Assembly (NCBI RefSeq): GCF_030687895.1
Contig: NZ_CP117452.1
Coordinates: forward strand, 5,199,001 to 5,263,000
Origin: Pseudomonas sp. FP198
GTDB lineage: Bacteria > Pseudomonadota > Gammaproteobacteria > Pseudomonadales > Pseudomonadaceae
Length of the DNA stretch: 64,000 bases
Direction of reading: 5' to 3'
The notes under the pieces: generated by a model
Told to the model about the DNA's origin: nothing
Databases searched by the model: none
What the model saw: the letters and a program-made list of their open reading frames with translations, nothing else
Part shown: positions 29,521-39,303 of the stretch, one piece after another
Layout: each line of letters starts with the position of its first letter
Numbering within the stretch: the first letter of the stretch is position 1
Made by a program: the position numbers and the translations under genes

Positions 29521-31007
29521 GGTGAATGCTCCTCCAACAACTGACGAATGGCCGGAATCAGATCGGTCGCGGCCAATCCGCGGCCCGAGCGACCGACCTG
29601 CACCCCGGCATTGGCATGCAGCCAGACGGCCAGGCACGCGGCTTCGAATCCTTCCATTCCCTGGGCCAGCAAAGCGCCGGCCACGCCAGCCAGCACATCC
29701 CCCAGGCCCGCCGTGGCCATCGCCGGATGCCCCTGGCCGCAAACCGCCAGGCGCCCGTCCGGACTGGCGATCAGGCTACCGGCGCCCTTGAGAATCACGC
29801 AGGCTCGGTATTTTTTGCTCAATGCGTGGGCCGCCGCCGGACGATCGGCCTGCACCTGCACGGTGGAAATCCCCAGCAGCCGCGCGGCCTCGCCCGGATG
29901 CGGAGTGATGATGCACTGTTCCGGCAGACTGACCACGCCATGGCTCAACAAATTCAGCGCATCGGCATCCCACACCTGCGGCAGCGACGCATTGGCCGCC
30001 GCCGACAACAGGCTGCGCCCCCAAGCGGCCTGGCCCAGGCCCGGCCCCACCACCAGCACGCTGGCCTGCTTGAGCAACCCCATCAACTGGTTAGCCGAAT
30101 GGGTGCCTTGCACCATCACCTCGGGCAAACGCACCAGCGCGGCGGCCACGTGCTCGCTGCGGGTCGCCATCGAAACCATCCCCGCACCGCTGCGCAAGGC
30201 GCTTTCGGCGCTCAACTGGATGGCGCCGCCAAAACCGCGGTCGCCACCAATCAACAGCACATGACCAAACTTGCCCTTGTGGGCTGAAGGCGCACGGGGC
30301 GGCAGACGCGGCAGGTTATGCGGCAAGAGCAATCGAGCGTTGGCCGGCGCCGCGTCAACGATGTCCGGGTCCGCGTGCAGGTCGTTGAATACCAACTCGC
30401 CCACCCGATCCGCCGCATCGCCGGTGAACAGGCCAAGCTTCAGGCCAATAAAGGTCACGGTCAGGTCCGCCGTCACCGCGGTACCCAGCACCCGACCGGT
30501 GTCGGCACACAACCCGGAAGGGATATCCACCGCAGCGACCGGTAACCCACTGACATTGATGGTGTCGATTGCCCGGACATACGGTTCGCGAACGTCACCG
30601 CTCGCCCCGGTGCCGAGCAACGCGTCGAGCAGAACACCGCGCAATTCGCAATCATCCGACCAGGGTTCCACCGGCACACCGACCGCCACGGCTTCGGCAT
30701 GGGCATTGGCGGCATCCCCCAGCAACCGCCGGGGCTCGCCTACCGCCAGTACCCGGACCGACCAGCCGGCGCGCCGGGCCAAAGTCGCCACCAGGTAGCC
30801 ATCGCCAGCGTTGTTGCCATGGCCGGCGAATACGGTCAACTCGCTGGCTTCAGGCCAGCGCCGGACGATCGCTCGCCAGGTGGCGCGGGCGGCGCGCTGC
30901 ATCAATTCGAAGCCGCTGGTACCCGCCGCGATCAGTTGCGCGTCGAGGGCCCGGACTTGCGCGGCACTGTACAGCGCGTCGGGAAATTCATCTTTAGTCT
31001 GCGGCAT
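29511..31007 (-). CDS. nnr: Bifunctional NAD(P)HX epimerase / ADP-dependent dehydratase
   Basis: The 498-aa protein repairs hydrated NAD(P)H. The N-terminal YjeF_N epimerase domain (about 12-215) has FAGHGNNAGDGYLVA and AVDIPSGLCADTG; the C-terminal ribokinase-like dehydratase domain (about 230-495) has KGKFGHVLLIGGDRGFGG, VVGPGLGQ and the catalytic GHPAMATAGLGDVLAG. ATG at 31007 (MPQTKDEFPDALYS) is chosen; longer in-frame reading would run antisense through queG. First gene of the tsaE-amiB-mutL-miaA-hfq-hflXKC block and divergent from queG. Confidence 0.95.
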   Translation of the reverse strand: MPQTKDEFPDALYSAAQVRALDAQLIAAGTSGFELMQRAARATWRAIVRRWPEASELTVFAGHGNNAGDGYLVATLARRAGWSVRVLAVGEPRRLLGDAANAHAEAVAVGVPVEPWSDDCELRGVLLDALLGTGASGDVREPYVRAIDTINVSGLPVAAVDIPSGLCADTGRVLGTAVTADLTVTFIGLKLGLFTGDAADRVGELVFNDLHADPDIVDAAPANARLLLPHNLPRLPPRAPSAHKGKFGHVLLIGGDRGFGGAIQLSAESALRSGAGMVSMATRSEHVAAALVRLPEVMVQGTHSANQLMGLLKQASVLVVGPGLGQAAWGRSLLSAAANASLPQVWDADALNLLSHGVVSLPEQCIITPHPGEAARLLGISTVQVQADRPAAAHALSKKYRACVILKGAGSLIASPDGRLAVCGQGHPAMATAGLGDVLAGVAGALLAQGMEGFEAACLAVWLHANAGVQVGRSGRGLAATDLIPAIRQLLEEHSPCL

Positions 31008-31070
31008 GCGTCTTCGGGCTCCGATGTCTGGCAGAATTATACGCATCTCAGCTCCGGTTTCTCTCGCCTC

Positions 31071-32150
31071 ATGCCTGCCATTCCCACAGACCTCCCCGCT
31101 CTCGCCCAATCCATCAAGGAGTGGGGCCGCGAGCTGGGTTTCCAGCAAGTCGGCATCAGCGGCCTGGACCTTGGCGAGCATGAGCAGCACTTGCAACGCT
31201 GGCTCGAAGCCGGCTACCACGGCGAAATGGATTACATGGGCGCCCACGGCAGCAAACGCTCGCACCCGGAAGAACTGGTTCCGGGCACGCTGCGGGTGGT
31301 GTCCCTGCGCATGGACTACCTGCCGGGCGACACCCGAATGGCGCAATTGCTTGGCGAACCGGAAAAAGCCTACGTCTCGCGTTATGCGTTGGGCCGCGAT
31401 TACCACAAATTGATCCGTAAACGCGTGCAGCAATTGGCAGAAAAAATCCAGGCAGCCATCGGCCCCTTCGGCTATCGCGCGTTCGTCGACAGCGCACCGG
31501 TACTGGAAAAAGCCATCGCCGAACAGGCTGGACTGGGCTGGATCGGCAAAAATACCCTGGTGTTGAACCGCAAGGCCGGGAGTTATTTTTTCCTCAGCGA
31601 GCTTTTCGTCGACCTGCCGCTGCCGGTGGACTCGCCCCATGGCACCGAGCATTGCGGAAAATGCACCGCCTGCCTGGACATCTGTCCGACCAATGCTTTC
31701 GTCGGTCCTTACGTACTGGATGCCCGACGCTGCATTTCCTACCTGACGATCGAACTGAAAAACGCTATCCCCGAGGAGCTGCGGCCGCTGATCGGCAATC
31801 GGGTGTTCGGTTGCGATGACTGCCAGATCGTCTGTCCCTGGAATCGCTTCGCCCGGCCGTCCGCGGAAGGCGACTTCAAGCCACGCCACAACCTGGACAA
31901 TGCCGAACTGGCCGAGCTGTTCATGTGGGATGAGGACAGGTTTCTCAGCAGCACCGAAGGTTCGCCATTACGCCGCGCCGGTTATGAGCGCTGGCTGCGT
32001 AACCTGGCGGTGGGACTCGGCAACGCGCCGACGACAATTCCCGTGCTGGAGGCGTTGAAGGCTCGACAGGACTATCCGTCAGCCCTGGTGCAGGAACATG
32101 TGCAATGGGCGCTGCGCCAACATGCCGAGCGTCAGACTTCGTCGTTATAG
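31071..32150 (+). CDS. queG: Epoxyqueuosine reductase QueG
   Basis: The 359-aa cobalamin and iron-sulfur enzyme makes the last step of queuosine synthesis, reducing epoxyqueuosine in tRNA. Two [4Fe-4S] motifs are visible: CGKCTACLDICP (about residue 193) and CDDCQIVCP (about 248). The N-terminal DUF1730 domain includes WLEAGYHGEMDYM. ATG at 31071 leaves 63 bases to the divergent nnr gene. The 3' end overlaps the convergent membrane-protein gene by 19 bases. Confidence 0.96.
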   Translation: MPAIPTDLPALAQSIKEWGRELGFQQVGISGLDLGEHEQHLQRWLEAGYHGEMDYMGAHGSKRSHPEELVPGTLRVVSLRMDYLPGDTRMAQLLGEPEKAYVSRYALGRDYHKLIRKRVQQLAEKIQAAIGPFGYRAFVDSAPVLEKAIAEQAGLGWIGKNTLVLNRKAGSYFFLSELFVDLPLPVDSPHGTEHCGKCTACLDICPTNAFVGPYVLDARRCISYLTIELKNAIPEELRPLIGNRVFGCDDCQIVCPWNRFARPSAEGDFKPRHNLDNAELAELFMWDEDRFLSSTEGSPLRRAGYERWLRNLAVGLGNAPTTIPVLEALKARQDYPSALVQEHVQWALRQHAERQTSSL

Positions 32151-32743
32151 ACGAACTTGGGCATTTCCCAGTGGAACCGGATCGCCAGGAGCCGCAGCAG
32201 GAAACCACCGAACAGGGTGATCAGGATCGCCTGCTCGCTGGGCAATTGCAGGTAGACGCACAGCAGGTAGCACCACGCGGCGGCGAACGAGACGCTGGCA
32301 TAGAGTTCGCGACGGAAAATCAGCGGGATATCGTTACAGAAGATATCCCGGAGAATGCCGCCAAACACCCCGGTGATCACCCCACTGACCGAGGCCACCA
32401 ACATGCCATGGCCCATTTCCAGCGCGGTCATGCAGCCGATCAAGGTAAACGCCACCAGCCCAACGGCATCGAGCACCAGGAACAACGAGCGCAGGTGACG
32501 CATCCAGCGTGCCAGGAATACTGTCAGCATGGCCGCCGCGGTGGTCAGCACCAGGTATTCCGGATGCTTGACCCAGGTCAGTGGGTAATGCCCCAGCAGC
32601 ACGTCGCGCACCGAGCCGCCACCCAGCGCCGTGATACAGGCGATCAGCACCACGCCGAACCAGTCCATGCCACGCCGCCCGGCAGACAAGGCGCCGGTCA
32701 TGGCTTCGGCGGTAATGGCGATCAGATACAGCATCAGCAGCAT
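32132..32743 (-). CDS. TRIC-type (UPF0126/YicG-like) membrane protein
   Basis: The 203-aa protein has seven predicted helices built as two similar three-helix halves plus one. Each half carries the hallmark Gly-rich turn followed by RD: ALGGGSVRDVLLG (about 40-52) and GVFGGILRDIFCN (about 125-137). Bacterial members of the family form trimeric monovalent cation channels; a physiological role in Pseudomonas is not shown. Convergent with queG. Confidence 0.9.
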   Translation of the reverse strand: MLLMLYLIAITAEAMTGALSAGRRGMDWFGVVLIACITALGGGSVRDVLLGHYPLTWVKHPEYLVLTTAAAMLTVFLARWMRHLRSLFLVLDAVGLVAFTLIGCMTALEMGHGMLVASVSGVITGVFGGILRDIFCNDIPLIFRRELYASVSFAAAWCYLLCVYLQLPSEQAILITLFGGFLLRLLAIRFHWEMPKFVYNDEV

Positions 32744-32835
32744 GGTGGCAGTCCTTGCGGGAAGGCGCGCAGTCTAGCCAGTTTGGGCTGGCACCAAAAG
32801 GGGGCGCGGCGCCGACCCTGGCTGAGAGGATCCCC

Positions 32836-32957
32836 TGTGGCGAGGGAGCTTGCTCCCGCTCGGCTGCGCAGCAGTCGCAAACCAGACAATTGAGTCTTCC
32901 TGGAAAACTGCTGGGGCCTGCTTCGCAGGCCAGCGGGAGCAAGCTCCCTCGCCACAA
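32836..32957. repeat. REPIN-like inverted repeat pair, family A
   Basis: Inverted copies of GTGGCGAGGGAGCTTGCTCC bound a 122-base element between the TRIC-like gene and orn. Confidence 0.9.
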
Positions 32958-32986
32958 AAACAATCTCGCCAGTCGCTGGGTGCCGG

Positions 32987-33529
32987 TCAGAACTTGATGA
33001 AGTGCTTGCGATAATGCTGCAACTCGGCGATGGACTCGCGGATGTCATCCAGGGCCAGGTGGGTGCTGCCCTTCTGGAAACTGTCTCGCACTTCTGGCGC
33101 CCAGCGGGCGGCCAGCTCCTTGAGCGTGGAGACATCCAGGTTGCGGTAATGGAAATAGCTTTCCAGGGATTTCATGTGGGTATAAAGGAAGCGCCGGTCC
33201 TGGCAAATGCTGTTGCCACAGATCGGCGACTTGCCCCTTGGCACCCATTGTTCCAGGAAGGCGATGGTCTGGGCTTCGGCCTCGGCCATGCTGATCCTGC
33301 TCTCGCGCACCCGTTGGGTCAGGCCCGAGCCGCCGTGCTGGCGGGTGTTCCACTCGTCCATGCCGGCGAGCACCTCATCACTGTGGTGGATCGCAATCAC
33401 CGGACCCTCGGCCAGGGTGTTGAGGTCGCTGTCGGTGACGATGGTGGCCATTTCGATGATGACGTCGGTGTCAGGGTTCAGACCGGTCATTTCCAGGTCG
33501 ATCCAGATCAGGTTCTGCGGGTTTTGCAT
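32987..33529 (-). CDS. orn: Oligoribonuclease
   Basis: The 180-aa DEDDh exonuclease degrades 2-4-mer RNAs and, in Pseudomonas, clears pGpG, the breakdown product of cyclic di-GMP. Motif I is WIDLEMTGL (Asp11, Glu13), motif II includes [11 protein letters not shown], and motif III has the catalytic His in [16 protein letters not shown] at 33529 with GGAG upstream gives the standard length. Divergent from rsgA, as in PAO1. Confidence 0.97.
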   Translation of the reverse strand: MQNPQNLIWIDLEMTGLNPDTDVIIEMATIVTDSDLNTLAEGPVIAIHHSDEVLAGMDEWNTRQHGGSGLTQRVRESRISMAEAEAQTIAFLEQWVPRGKSPICGNSICQDRRFLYTHMKSLESYFHYRNLDVSTLKELAARWAPEVRDSFQKGSTHLALDDIRESIAELQHYRKHFIKF

Positions 33530-33638
33530 GGGGGAGCTCCTCGGCTTAGCTGCGCAGTTTAGCCTAGGCAACCGGTCGGGCGTGCTAAACTCGCCGCCGT
33601 TTTACCCTATTCGCTGCATTTCTTCATACGGAACACCC

Positions 33639-34670
33639 ATGGCCAAACGCCAACTCAATCGTCGTCAGAACTGGCGCATCGAAAAGATCCAGGGCGAGCG
33701 CGCCGCCCGCGCAGCCAAACGTGAATCCAGTGCCGTCGAGGCCCTGGAGGGCGGAGACCTGGGCCCTGAGCAGACCGGGCTGGTGATCGCGCATTTCGGC
33801 GTCCAGGTCGAGGTCGAGGCCCAGGAAGGCGAGTTGGCCGGTCAGGTATTCCGCTGCCATTTGCGGGCCAATCTGCCGGCGCTGGTGACCGGCGACCAGG
33901 TGGTCTGGCGGGCCGGCAACCAGGGCATCGGCGTGATCGTCGCGCAACTGCCGCGCCACACCGAGCTGTGCCGCCCGGACAGCCGGGGCCAGCTCAAGCC
34001 GGTGGCGGCCAACGTCGACATGATCGTGATTGTCTTCGCTCCGCTGCCCGAGCCCCACGCCAACCTGATCGACCGTTACCTGGTGGCGGCCGAACACGCC
34101 GGCATCCGCCCGTTGCTGTTGCTCAACAAGTTCGACCTGATCGACGAACACAACGCCCCGGCGCTGAACGCCCTGCTGTCGGTCTATCGGGATCTGGGTT
34201 ACCCGGTGCTGGAAGTCTCGGCCCATCACGGCAACGGCATGGAGCAATTGCAGCAGCAACTCGACGGGCGCATCAGCGTGTTCGTCGGCCAGTCCGGCGT
34301 CGGCAAGTCATCGCTGGTCAACAGCCTGCTGCCGGAAGTCGAGACCCGCGTCGGGCCGTTGTCCGAGCTGTCCGGCCAAGGCACCCACACCACCACCACC
34401 GCGCGACTGTTCCATTTTCCCGGCGGCGGTGAATTGATCGACTCGCCGGGCATCCGCGAGTTTGGCCTGGGCCACGTCAGCCGGGCCGATGTCGAAGCCG
34501 GGTTCATCGAGTTCAACGACCTGATCGGCACCTGCCGCTTCCGCGACTGCAAGCACGATCGCGAGCCCGGTTGTGCCTTGCTCAAGGCGCTGGAAGAAGG
34601 CCGCGTGCATCAACAACGGATGAACAGCTACCGTTCGATCATCGCGAGCTTGCCGGAAAGCAGTTACTGA
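33639..34670 (+). CDS. rsgA: Small ribosomal subunit biogenesis GTPase RsgA
   Basis: The 343-aa circularly permuted GTPase checks late 30S assembly. It has a basic N-terminus and OB fold (to about 115), a GTPase domain with order G4 (NKFD), G1 ([12 protein letters not shown]), G3 (DSPG), and a C-terminal zinc site C-x5-C-x-H-x5-C ([14 protein letters not shown], about residue 298). ATG at 33639 ([13 protein letters not shown]) matches the family. Confidence 0.97.
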   Translation: MAKRQLNRRQNWRIEKIQGERAARAAKRESSAVEALEGGDLGPEQTGLVIAHFGVQVEVEAQEGELAGQVFRCHLRANLPALVTGDQVVWRAGNQGIGVIVAQLPRHTELCRPDSRGQLKPVAANVDMIVIVFAPLPEPHANLIDRYLVAAEHAGIRPLLLLNKFDLIDEHNAPALNALLSVYRDLGYPVLEVSAHHGNGMEQLQQQLDGRISVFVGQSGVGKSSLVNSLLPEVETRVGPLSELSGQGTHTTTTARLFHFPGGGELIDSPGIREFGLGHVSRADVEAGFIEFNDLIGTCRFRDCKHDREPGCALLKALEEGRVHQQRMNSYRSIIASLPESSY

Positions 34671-34671
34671 T

Positions 34672-34799
34672 TGTGGCGAGGGGATTTATCCCCGCTGGGG
34701 TGCGAAGCGCCCCCCTTTCCATGTAGATGAACAACAGGGCTGCTACGCAGCCCAGCGGGGATAAATCCCCTCGCCACAAGTAAATCCCCTCGCCACAGG
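34672..34799. repeat. REPIN-like inverted repeat pair, family B, with an extra right arm
   Basis: Inverted copies of GTGGCGAGGGGATTTATCCC flank this element. The right end is a short tandem duplication: TAAATCCCCTCGCCACA occurs twice in a row (34762-34778 and 34781-34797), so part of the right arm has been copied. Confidence 0.9.
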
Positions 34800-34818
34800 T
34801 TTGCGATCGCCAGTCAGG

Positions 34819-35865
34819 TCACTGCGCTGGCGGCTCCGCCGGTTTCGGCGCGGCGTCGTCGAACAGGTTCAGGCGCTCGCGCAACTCATGGGCCGGCACT
34901 GGTTGCTGGTCCGCCGGCAGCGCGTTCGGATCGGCAGCCGCGCCAGGCGTGGCGGGCGATGCAGGCGCTTCACCCGGCGCGCCCTCGCCCGTAGCCGGGT
35001 CTGGCGCCGGATCGTCGGTTTGCGAACCTTCGATGGCTTTCTGGGCTTTCTTGGTCAACACCACGATGTCGATGCGGCGGTTGACCGGGTTGAACGGATC
35101 CTTGCGATCGAACAGTGCCGAAGACGCATAACCGACGACCCGCGCCACTTGCTCATCCGGATAGCTGCCCGCCACCAAGGCACGCCGTGCCGCGTTGGCC
35201 CGGTTGGCCGACAGTTCCCAGTTACCGAAGTCGCCTTTGCCGACGTAAGGCTTGGCATCGGTGTGGCCACTGATGCTGATCTTGTTCGGCACCGCTTTGA
35301 TGGTATCGGCCATGGCCAGCAGGATGTCTTCGAAATACGGCTTCAGGCGCGCACTGCCAGAGTCGAACATCGGACGGTTATCGGCGTCCATGATCTGGAT
35401 GCGCAGGCCGTTCGGTGTGATCTCGAAAAGGATCTGGTCCTTGAATTTCTGTAGTTCAGGATTCTCTTCAACCTTGTTCTGCAATTCCTGCAGGAGCAGT
35501 TCCAGGCGTTCGCGCTCGACCTGCTCGGCCATGCCCTCGGCCTCATTGGCGTCGACAGTCGCCTTGTCAGGCTGAGGCTGGGACTTGACCTCGGGGTTGA
35601 GGGTATTTTCCGGCGCCAGGACGGGCGAGCCGCCCAGGTCGATGATGTAGGGCGTGCCGCTCTCGGAAAAACCGATCGGATCCTTGAAGTAACCGGCGAT
35701 GGCGATCTTCTGTTCCGGGGTCGCGGTGGACAGCAGCCACAGCACCAGGAAGAACGCCATCATCGCCGTGGCGAAGTCGGCGAAGGCAATTTTCCAGGCG
35801 CCGCCATGGTGCCCGCCGGCAATGCGCTTGACGCGCTTGACTATAATGGGCTGGTTATTTTCCAT
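34819..35865 (-). CDS. motB: Flagellar stator protein MotB
   Basis: The 348-aa protein has one membrane helix (about 28-48) with the proton-carrying Asp30 in AFADFATAMMAFF, a plug and linker region (50-150) and an OmpA/MotB peptidoglycan-binding domain with SISGHTDAKPY and the NRRIDIVV motif (about 290). The last 60 residues are Pro/Ala-rich. It anchors the MotAB stator to the cell wall. Pseudomonads also have a second stator (MotCD), not in this window. Starts three bases after motA. Confidence 0.97.
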   Translation of the reverse strand: MENNQPIIVKRVKRIAGGHHGGAWKIAFADFATAMMAFFLVLWLLSTATPEQKIAIAGYFKDPIGFSESGTPYIIDLGGSPVLAPENTLNPEVKSQPQPDKATVDANEAEGMAEQVERERLELLLQELQNKVEENPELQKFKDQILFEITPNGLRIQIMDADNRPMFDSGSARLKPYFEDILLAMADTIKAVPNKISISGHTDAKPYVGKGDFGNWELSANRANAARRALVAGSYPDEQVARVVGYASSALFDRKDPFNPVNRRIDIVVLTKKAQKAIEGSQTDDPAPDPATGEGAPGEAPASPATPGAAADPNALPADQQPVPAHELRERLNLFDDAAPKPAEPPAQ

Positions 35866-35868
35866 GGC

Positions 35869-36720
35869 TTAGCGACCGCGAACCGCTTGTTCCAGCTCGG
35901 CGAAGCTTGGACGGTGCGCCGGGTACAGGACCTTGCGACCGAACTCCACCGCCAGGGACGGCGGCATGCCCGAGGCCGAAGCCACCAGGGAAGCCTTGAT
36001 GGCCTCATAGACGTTGAGTTCTTCCTTGGCGTCATGCGCCAGGGAATGGGCCAGCGGGCCGAAGAAACCGTACGCCGCCAGGATACCGAAGAAAGTACCC
36101 ACCAATGCCGCGCCCACGTGCAGGCCGATGGACGCCTGATCGCCTTCACCCAGGGATGCCATGGTCACCACGATGCCCAATACCGCCGCAACGATACCGA
36201 AGCCGGGCATGCCGTCGGCGATGCCGTTGACTGCATGAGACGGGTGCTCAAGGTCTTCCTTGAGGCTGTACAGCTCCATGTCGAACAAACCTTCAAGCTC
36301 ATGGGGGGCCATGTTGCCGGACGACATGATGCGCAGGTAGTCACAGATGAACGCCGTCATGCGCTCGTCTTTCAGCACCGAGGGGTACTTGGCGAAGATC
36401 GGGCTGGCGGCGGCGTCTTCGATGTCACCCTCGATCGCCATCATGCCTTCGCGGCGGCTTTTGTTGAGGATCTCGTAGACCAGCCCCAGCACCTCGAGAT
36501 AGAAGGTGTGGCTGAAACGCGAGCCGAACATGCTCAAGGATTTCTTGAGCACATGCATTGTCATATAGCCAGGGTTGGCCTGCAGGAATGCACCAAGGGC
36601 TGCACCGCCGATGATCAACACCTCGAAAGGCTGGACCAGGGCGGCAATCTTGCCATGGGAGAGCACGTATCCGCCGAGCACGCTCGCGAACACGACGATG
36701 ATGCCGATAATTTTAGCCAT
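35869..36720 (-). CDS. motA: Flagellar stator protein MotA
   Basis: The 283-aa membrane protein has four helices, a large cytoplasmic loop (about 55-165) with the KDERMTAFICDYLRIM segment whose charged residues contact FliG, and the conserved DGMPGFGIVAAVLGIVVTM region with the proline at the start of helix 3. It forms the proton channel with MotB. ATG at 36720 gives the standard N-terminus MAKIIGIIVVF. A FliA-type promoter lies about 70 bases upstream. Confidence 0.97.
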   Translation of the reverse strand: MAKIIGIIVVFASVLGGYVLSHGKIAALVQPFEVLIIGGAALGAFLQANPGYMTMHVLKKSLSMFGSRFSHTFYLEVLGLVYEILNKSRREGMMAIEGDIEDAAASPIFAKYPSVLKDERMTAFICDYLRIMSSGNMAPHELEGLFDMELYSLKEDLEHPSHAVNGIADGMPGFGIVAAVLGIVVTMASLGEGDQASIGLHVGAALVGTFFGILAAYGFFGPLAHSLAHDAKEELNVYEAIKASLVASASGMPPSLAVEFGRKVLYPAHRPSFAELEQAVRGR

Positions 36721-36788
36721 AGATAGAAAGTACTTATTTAAGTCGGGTTCAAGGTCATATTCGGAAGCTGAAAAATCTCTTCTTCTAC

Positions 36789-36815
36789 TTATCGGCAAAA
36801 CTGCGCCAGACTATA
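36789..36815 (-). promoter_or_regulatory. FliA (sigma-28) promoter of motAB
   Basis: On the minus strand TATAGTCT (36808-36815), an 11-base spacer and GCCGATAA (36789-36796) match the FliA consensus TAAAGTTT-N11-GCCGATAA at 6 of 8 and 8 of 8 positions. It predicts a leader of about 60 bases before motA and class IV flagellar control. Confidence 0.8.
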
Positions 36816-36887
36816 GCCAGTTCCGGCGAAAAGCCAATTTTGCCCCGTTCCGGGCGTAGATACCCCATGCGATGATCACGTCCAACC

Positions 36888-38426
36888 ATGGCTAACGAAA
36901 CGAACGTCCCAACTCCAAGACCGACCACCCTCGAAGGCTGGGTAAAGCTGCTCGAGGGCGTGCACCTGCCGGTGCCCCAGGCCAGCCACGACCTGGTCTG
37001 CAAGGCGATTGGCGACAGTCGCCGCTCGCTGCGTGACATCGCCGAATTGATGCAGGACAGCCCCGCGCTGGCCCTGAGCGTCATCCGCGAAGCCAACCAC
37101 CACACGCACGGCACCCTGGCGGAACCGGCGGAAAACCTTGAGGTGGCGATCAACCGCCTCGGCCTCAAGCGCACCGAAGAACTGCTCGCTCGCCTGCCCT
37201 CACTGCCGGGGCAGCAGATCCCTTTGGCCCTGCGCCAGTTGCAATTGATCAGCCAGCACGCCACGCAACAGGCCAACGGTTTTTTTGCCAGTCGCCTGGC
37301 GCGGCTGTGGCAAGACATCCATTGGGGCAGCCTGCTGTTCCTGTCACCGCTCTGGCCGCTGGCCCTCACTCATCCACGATTGCTCGGGGAATGGGAGCTG
37401 CGCGTCGTTCATAAAGGCCAGCCAGCTGGCGAAGTGGAGCGTGAACTGTTCGGCGTCAGCCTGCTGAAAATCTGCCTGGCATTGGTGGAGACCTGGCGCC
37501 TGCCGGTCTGGGTAGCGCAGGGCTATCGCCTGCTGCTCAACGAGCGTCGCGAACTGGTCAAAGTGCTGCGCATTGCGCGCGACAGTGAGCATCCGCTGCG
37601 CCAACAGAATCGCCTGGACGACGACCCGACCCTGCGGCGCTGGCTCAATCAGCCAGCCAACACCGTGCTGCTGGCCAACGGCCTGGCACTTTCGGCACAG
37701 CAGGCGTGGGACGGCCCGCACAGTGCCCGCTGGCAATACCTGACCAGCCTGTATCTGCAGATGCCGATGGACGACATTCAGCAACAGCTTCACCAACAGG
37801 CCGCCAACAGCGCGCGCCAGCACGCCATGCCGGACCTCTGGCATCCCGCCGTGGCGCTGATCTGGCCGCCGGGCAGCAAGCGGGTCCACCCAGGCTTGCT
37901 GCCCGCCGCCCCGCCCAGCGCCCAGGACCTGAGCCAGTGGCGCAAACAATGCGCCGCGTTGCTGGTGGAACCGAGCCCATTCCGCAACGCCATGCACCTG
38001 ACCACCTCGGCCCGGGATGCGCTAGCGGCATGTGGCATGCGCCGGGTCATGATCTTGATGGCCGACCGCAGCCAGACCAGCGTACGCGTGCATCAGACTG
38101 CCGGTTTGCCCAAGGAGGCGGCGGCCATGAGCTTCTCCATCAGCCAAAGCAAAATCCTGCAACGATTACTTGCCCAGCAGGCCCAGGTTCGCCTGACCCC
38201 GCAAAACAACGCCCAATATTCGGCATTGCTGCCAGCGGGCCTGCGCAGCCTGTTTCGCGGCGAACACCTGCTGCTGCGCTCTCTGACCTGTAACGGTCGA
38301 GTGATTATGCTGGTGGTGGTAGACCAGGGCGGCGGACCATTTTCGGATGTGACGGTACAAGCTTTCGGTAAAACCGTGCAGTGCATCGAGCGCGCCCTGC
38401 ACAGCTTCACGAACCGCGGCCGCTGA
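36888..38426 (+). CDS. HDOD domain protein
   Basis: The 512-aa protein has an N-terminal HDOD domain (about residues 12-210: VPQASHDLVCKAIGDSRRSL, LMQDSPALALSVIREANH, INRLGLKRTEELLARLP), a divergent, non-catalytic relative of HD phosphohydrolases used in signalling. The middle is Trp/Leu/Gln-rich and the last ~150 residues (about 360-505) look like a GAF-type fold but I cannot assign it firmly. No membrane helix or receiver domain. It is divergent from motAB and homologous by position to PA4955 (recalled). Role unknown. Confidence 0.8.
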   Translation: MANETNVPTPRPTTLEGWVKLLEGVHLPVPQASHDLVCKAIGDSRRSLRDIAELMQDSPALALSVIREANHHTHGTLAEPAENLEVAINRLGLKRTEELLARLPSLPGQQIPLALRQLQLISQHATQQANGFFASRLARLWQDIHWGSLLFLSPLWPLALTHPRLLGEWELRVVHKGQPAGEVERELFGVSLLKICLALVETWRLPVWVAQGYRLLLNERRELVKVLRIARDSEHPLRQQNRLDDDPTLRRWLNQPANTVLLANGLALSAQQAWDGPHSARWQYLTSLYLQMPMDDIQQQLHQQAANSARQHAMPDLWHPAVALIWPPGSKRVHPGLLPAAPPSAQDLSQWRKQCAALLVEPSPFRNAMHLTTSARDALAACGMRRVMILMADRSQTSVRVHQTAGLPKEAAAMSFSISQSKILQRLLAQQAQVRLTPQNNAQYSALLPAGLRSLFRGEHLLLRSLTCNGRVIMLVVVDQGGGPFSDVTVQAFGKTVQCIERALHSFTNRGR

Positions 38427-38468
38427 ACTTGCTACAATCCTTTCCCTTTGCGCCCCAGGAGACCTCAC

Positions 38469-39284
38469 ATGCCTGACTTCTCTGGCTTGCCGCTGGTAAT
38501 CGAACCGAGCGAACTGCTCCCGCGCCTCGATGCTCCCGAGCTGATTCTGGTGGACCTCACCAGCGCGGCCCGCTACGGCAACGGGCACATCCCCGGCGCG
38601 CGCTTCGTCGATCCCAAGCGCACGCAACTGGGTCAGCCTCCGGCCCCAGGCCTGTTGCCGGCAAAAGCCGACCTTGAGGCGCTGTTCGGCGAACTCGGAC
38701 ACAACCCCGACGCCGTCTACGTGGTGTATGACGATGAAGGCGGTGGTTGGGCCGGGCGCTTCATCTGGCTGTTGGACGTGATCGGCCATTCGAATTATCA
38801 CTACCTCGACGGTGGCTTGCTGTCCTGGCTGGATGAGGGCCTGCCAGTATCCACTGAAGTGCCCGCGCCCGGCGCAGGCCCGGTGAGCCTTGTGCTGCAC
38901 GACGAACCCACTGCCACGCGCGAATACCTGCAAGGCCGTCTCGGCGCCGCCGACCTGGCGATCTGGGATGCACGCGGCCCGCTGGAGTACTCCGGCGAAA
39001 AAGTCGTCGCGGCCAGAGGCGGCCACATTCCCGGCGCGGTGAACTTCGAATGGACCGCCGGCATGGACCCGACGCGCAACCTGCGCATTCGCAAGGACAT
39101 GCCCCAGATCCTCGAACAGCTGGGCATTACGCCCGACAAGGAAATCATTACCCACTGCCAGACTCACCACCGCTCTGGCTTTACCTATCTGGTGGCCAAG
39201 GCGCTCGGTTACCCGCGAGTCAAAGGCTACGCCGGTTCCTGGGGCGAATGGGGCAACCACCCTGACACCCCGATCGAGCTTTGA
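38469..39284 (+). CDS. rhdA: Thiosulfate sulfurtransferase (rhodanese) RhdA
   Basis: The 271-aa enzyme has two rhodanese domains. The C-terminal active-site loop is CQTHHRSG with Cys230, identical in position to the Azotobacter RhdA loop and differing from the CRKGVT loop of mammalian rhodanese. The N-terminal domain is inactive (no Cys). It moves sulfane sulfur from thiosulfate to cyanide or other acceptors; useful in a genus with cyanogenic members. ATG at 38469. Confidence 0.95.
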   Translation: MPDFSGLPLVIEPSELLPRLDAPELILVDLTSAARYGNGHIPGARFVDPKRTQLGQPPAPGLLPAKADLEALFGELGHNPDAVYVVYDDEGGGWAGRFIWLLDVIGHSNYHYLDGGLLSWLDEGLPVSTEVPAPGAGPVSLVLHDEPTATREYLQGRLGAADLAIWDARGPLEYSGEKVVAARGGHIPGAVNFEWTAGMDPTRNLRIRKDMPQILEQLGITPDKEIITHCQTHHRSGFTYLVAKALGYPRVKGYAGSWGEWGNHPDTPIEL

Positions 39285-39303
39285 AGATTCCTAAGGACAT
39301 TTA

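Noticed and set aside
31008..31889. N-terminal extension of the NAD(P)HX repair gene
   Set aside because: It runs antisense through queG; family length and the divergent promoter region place the start at 31007.
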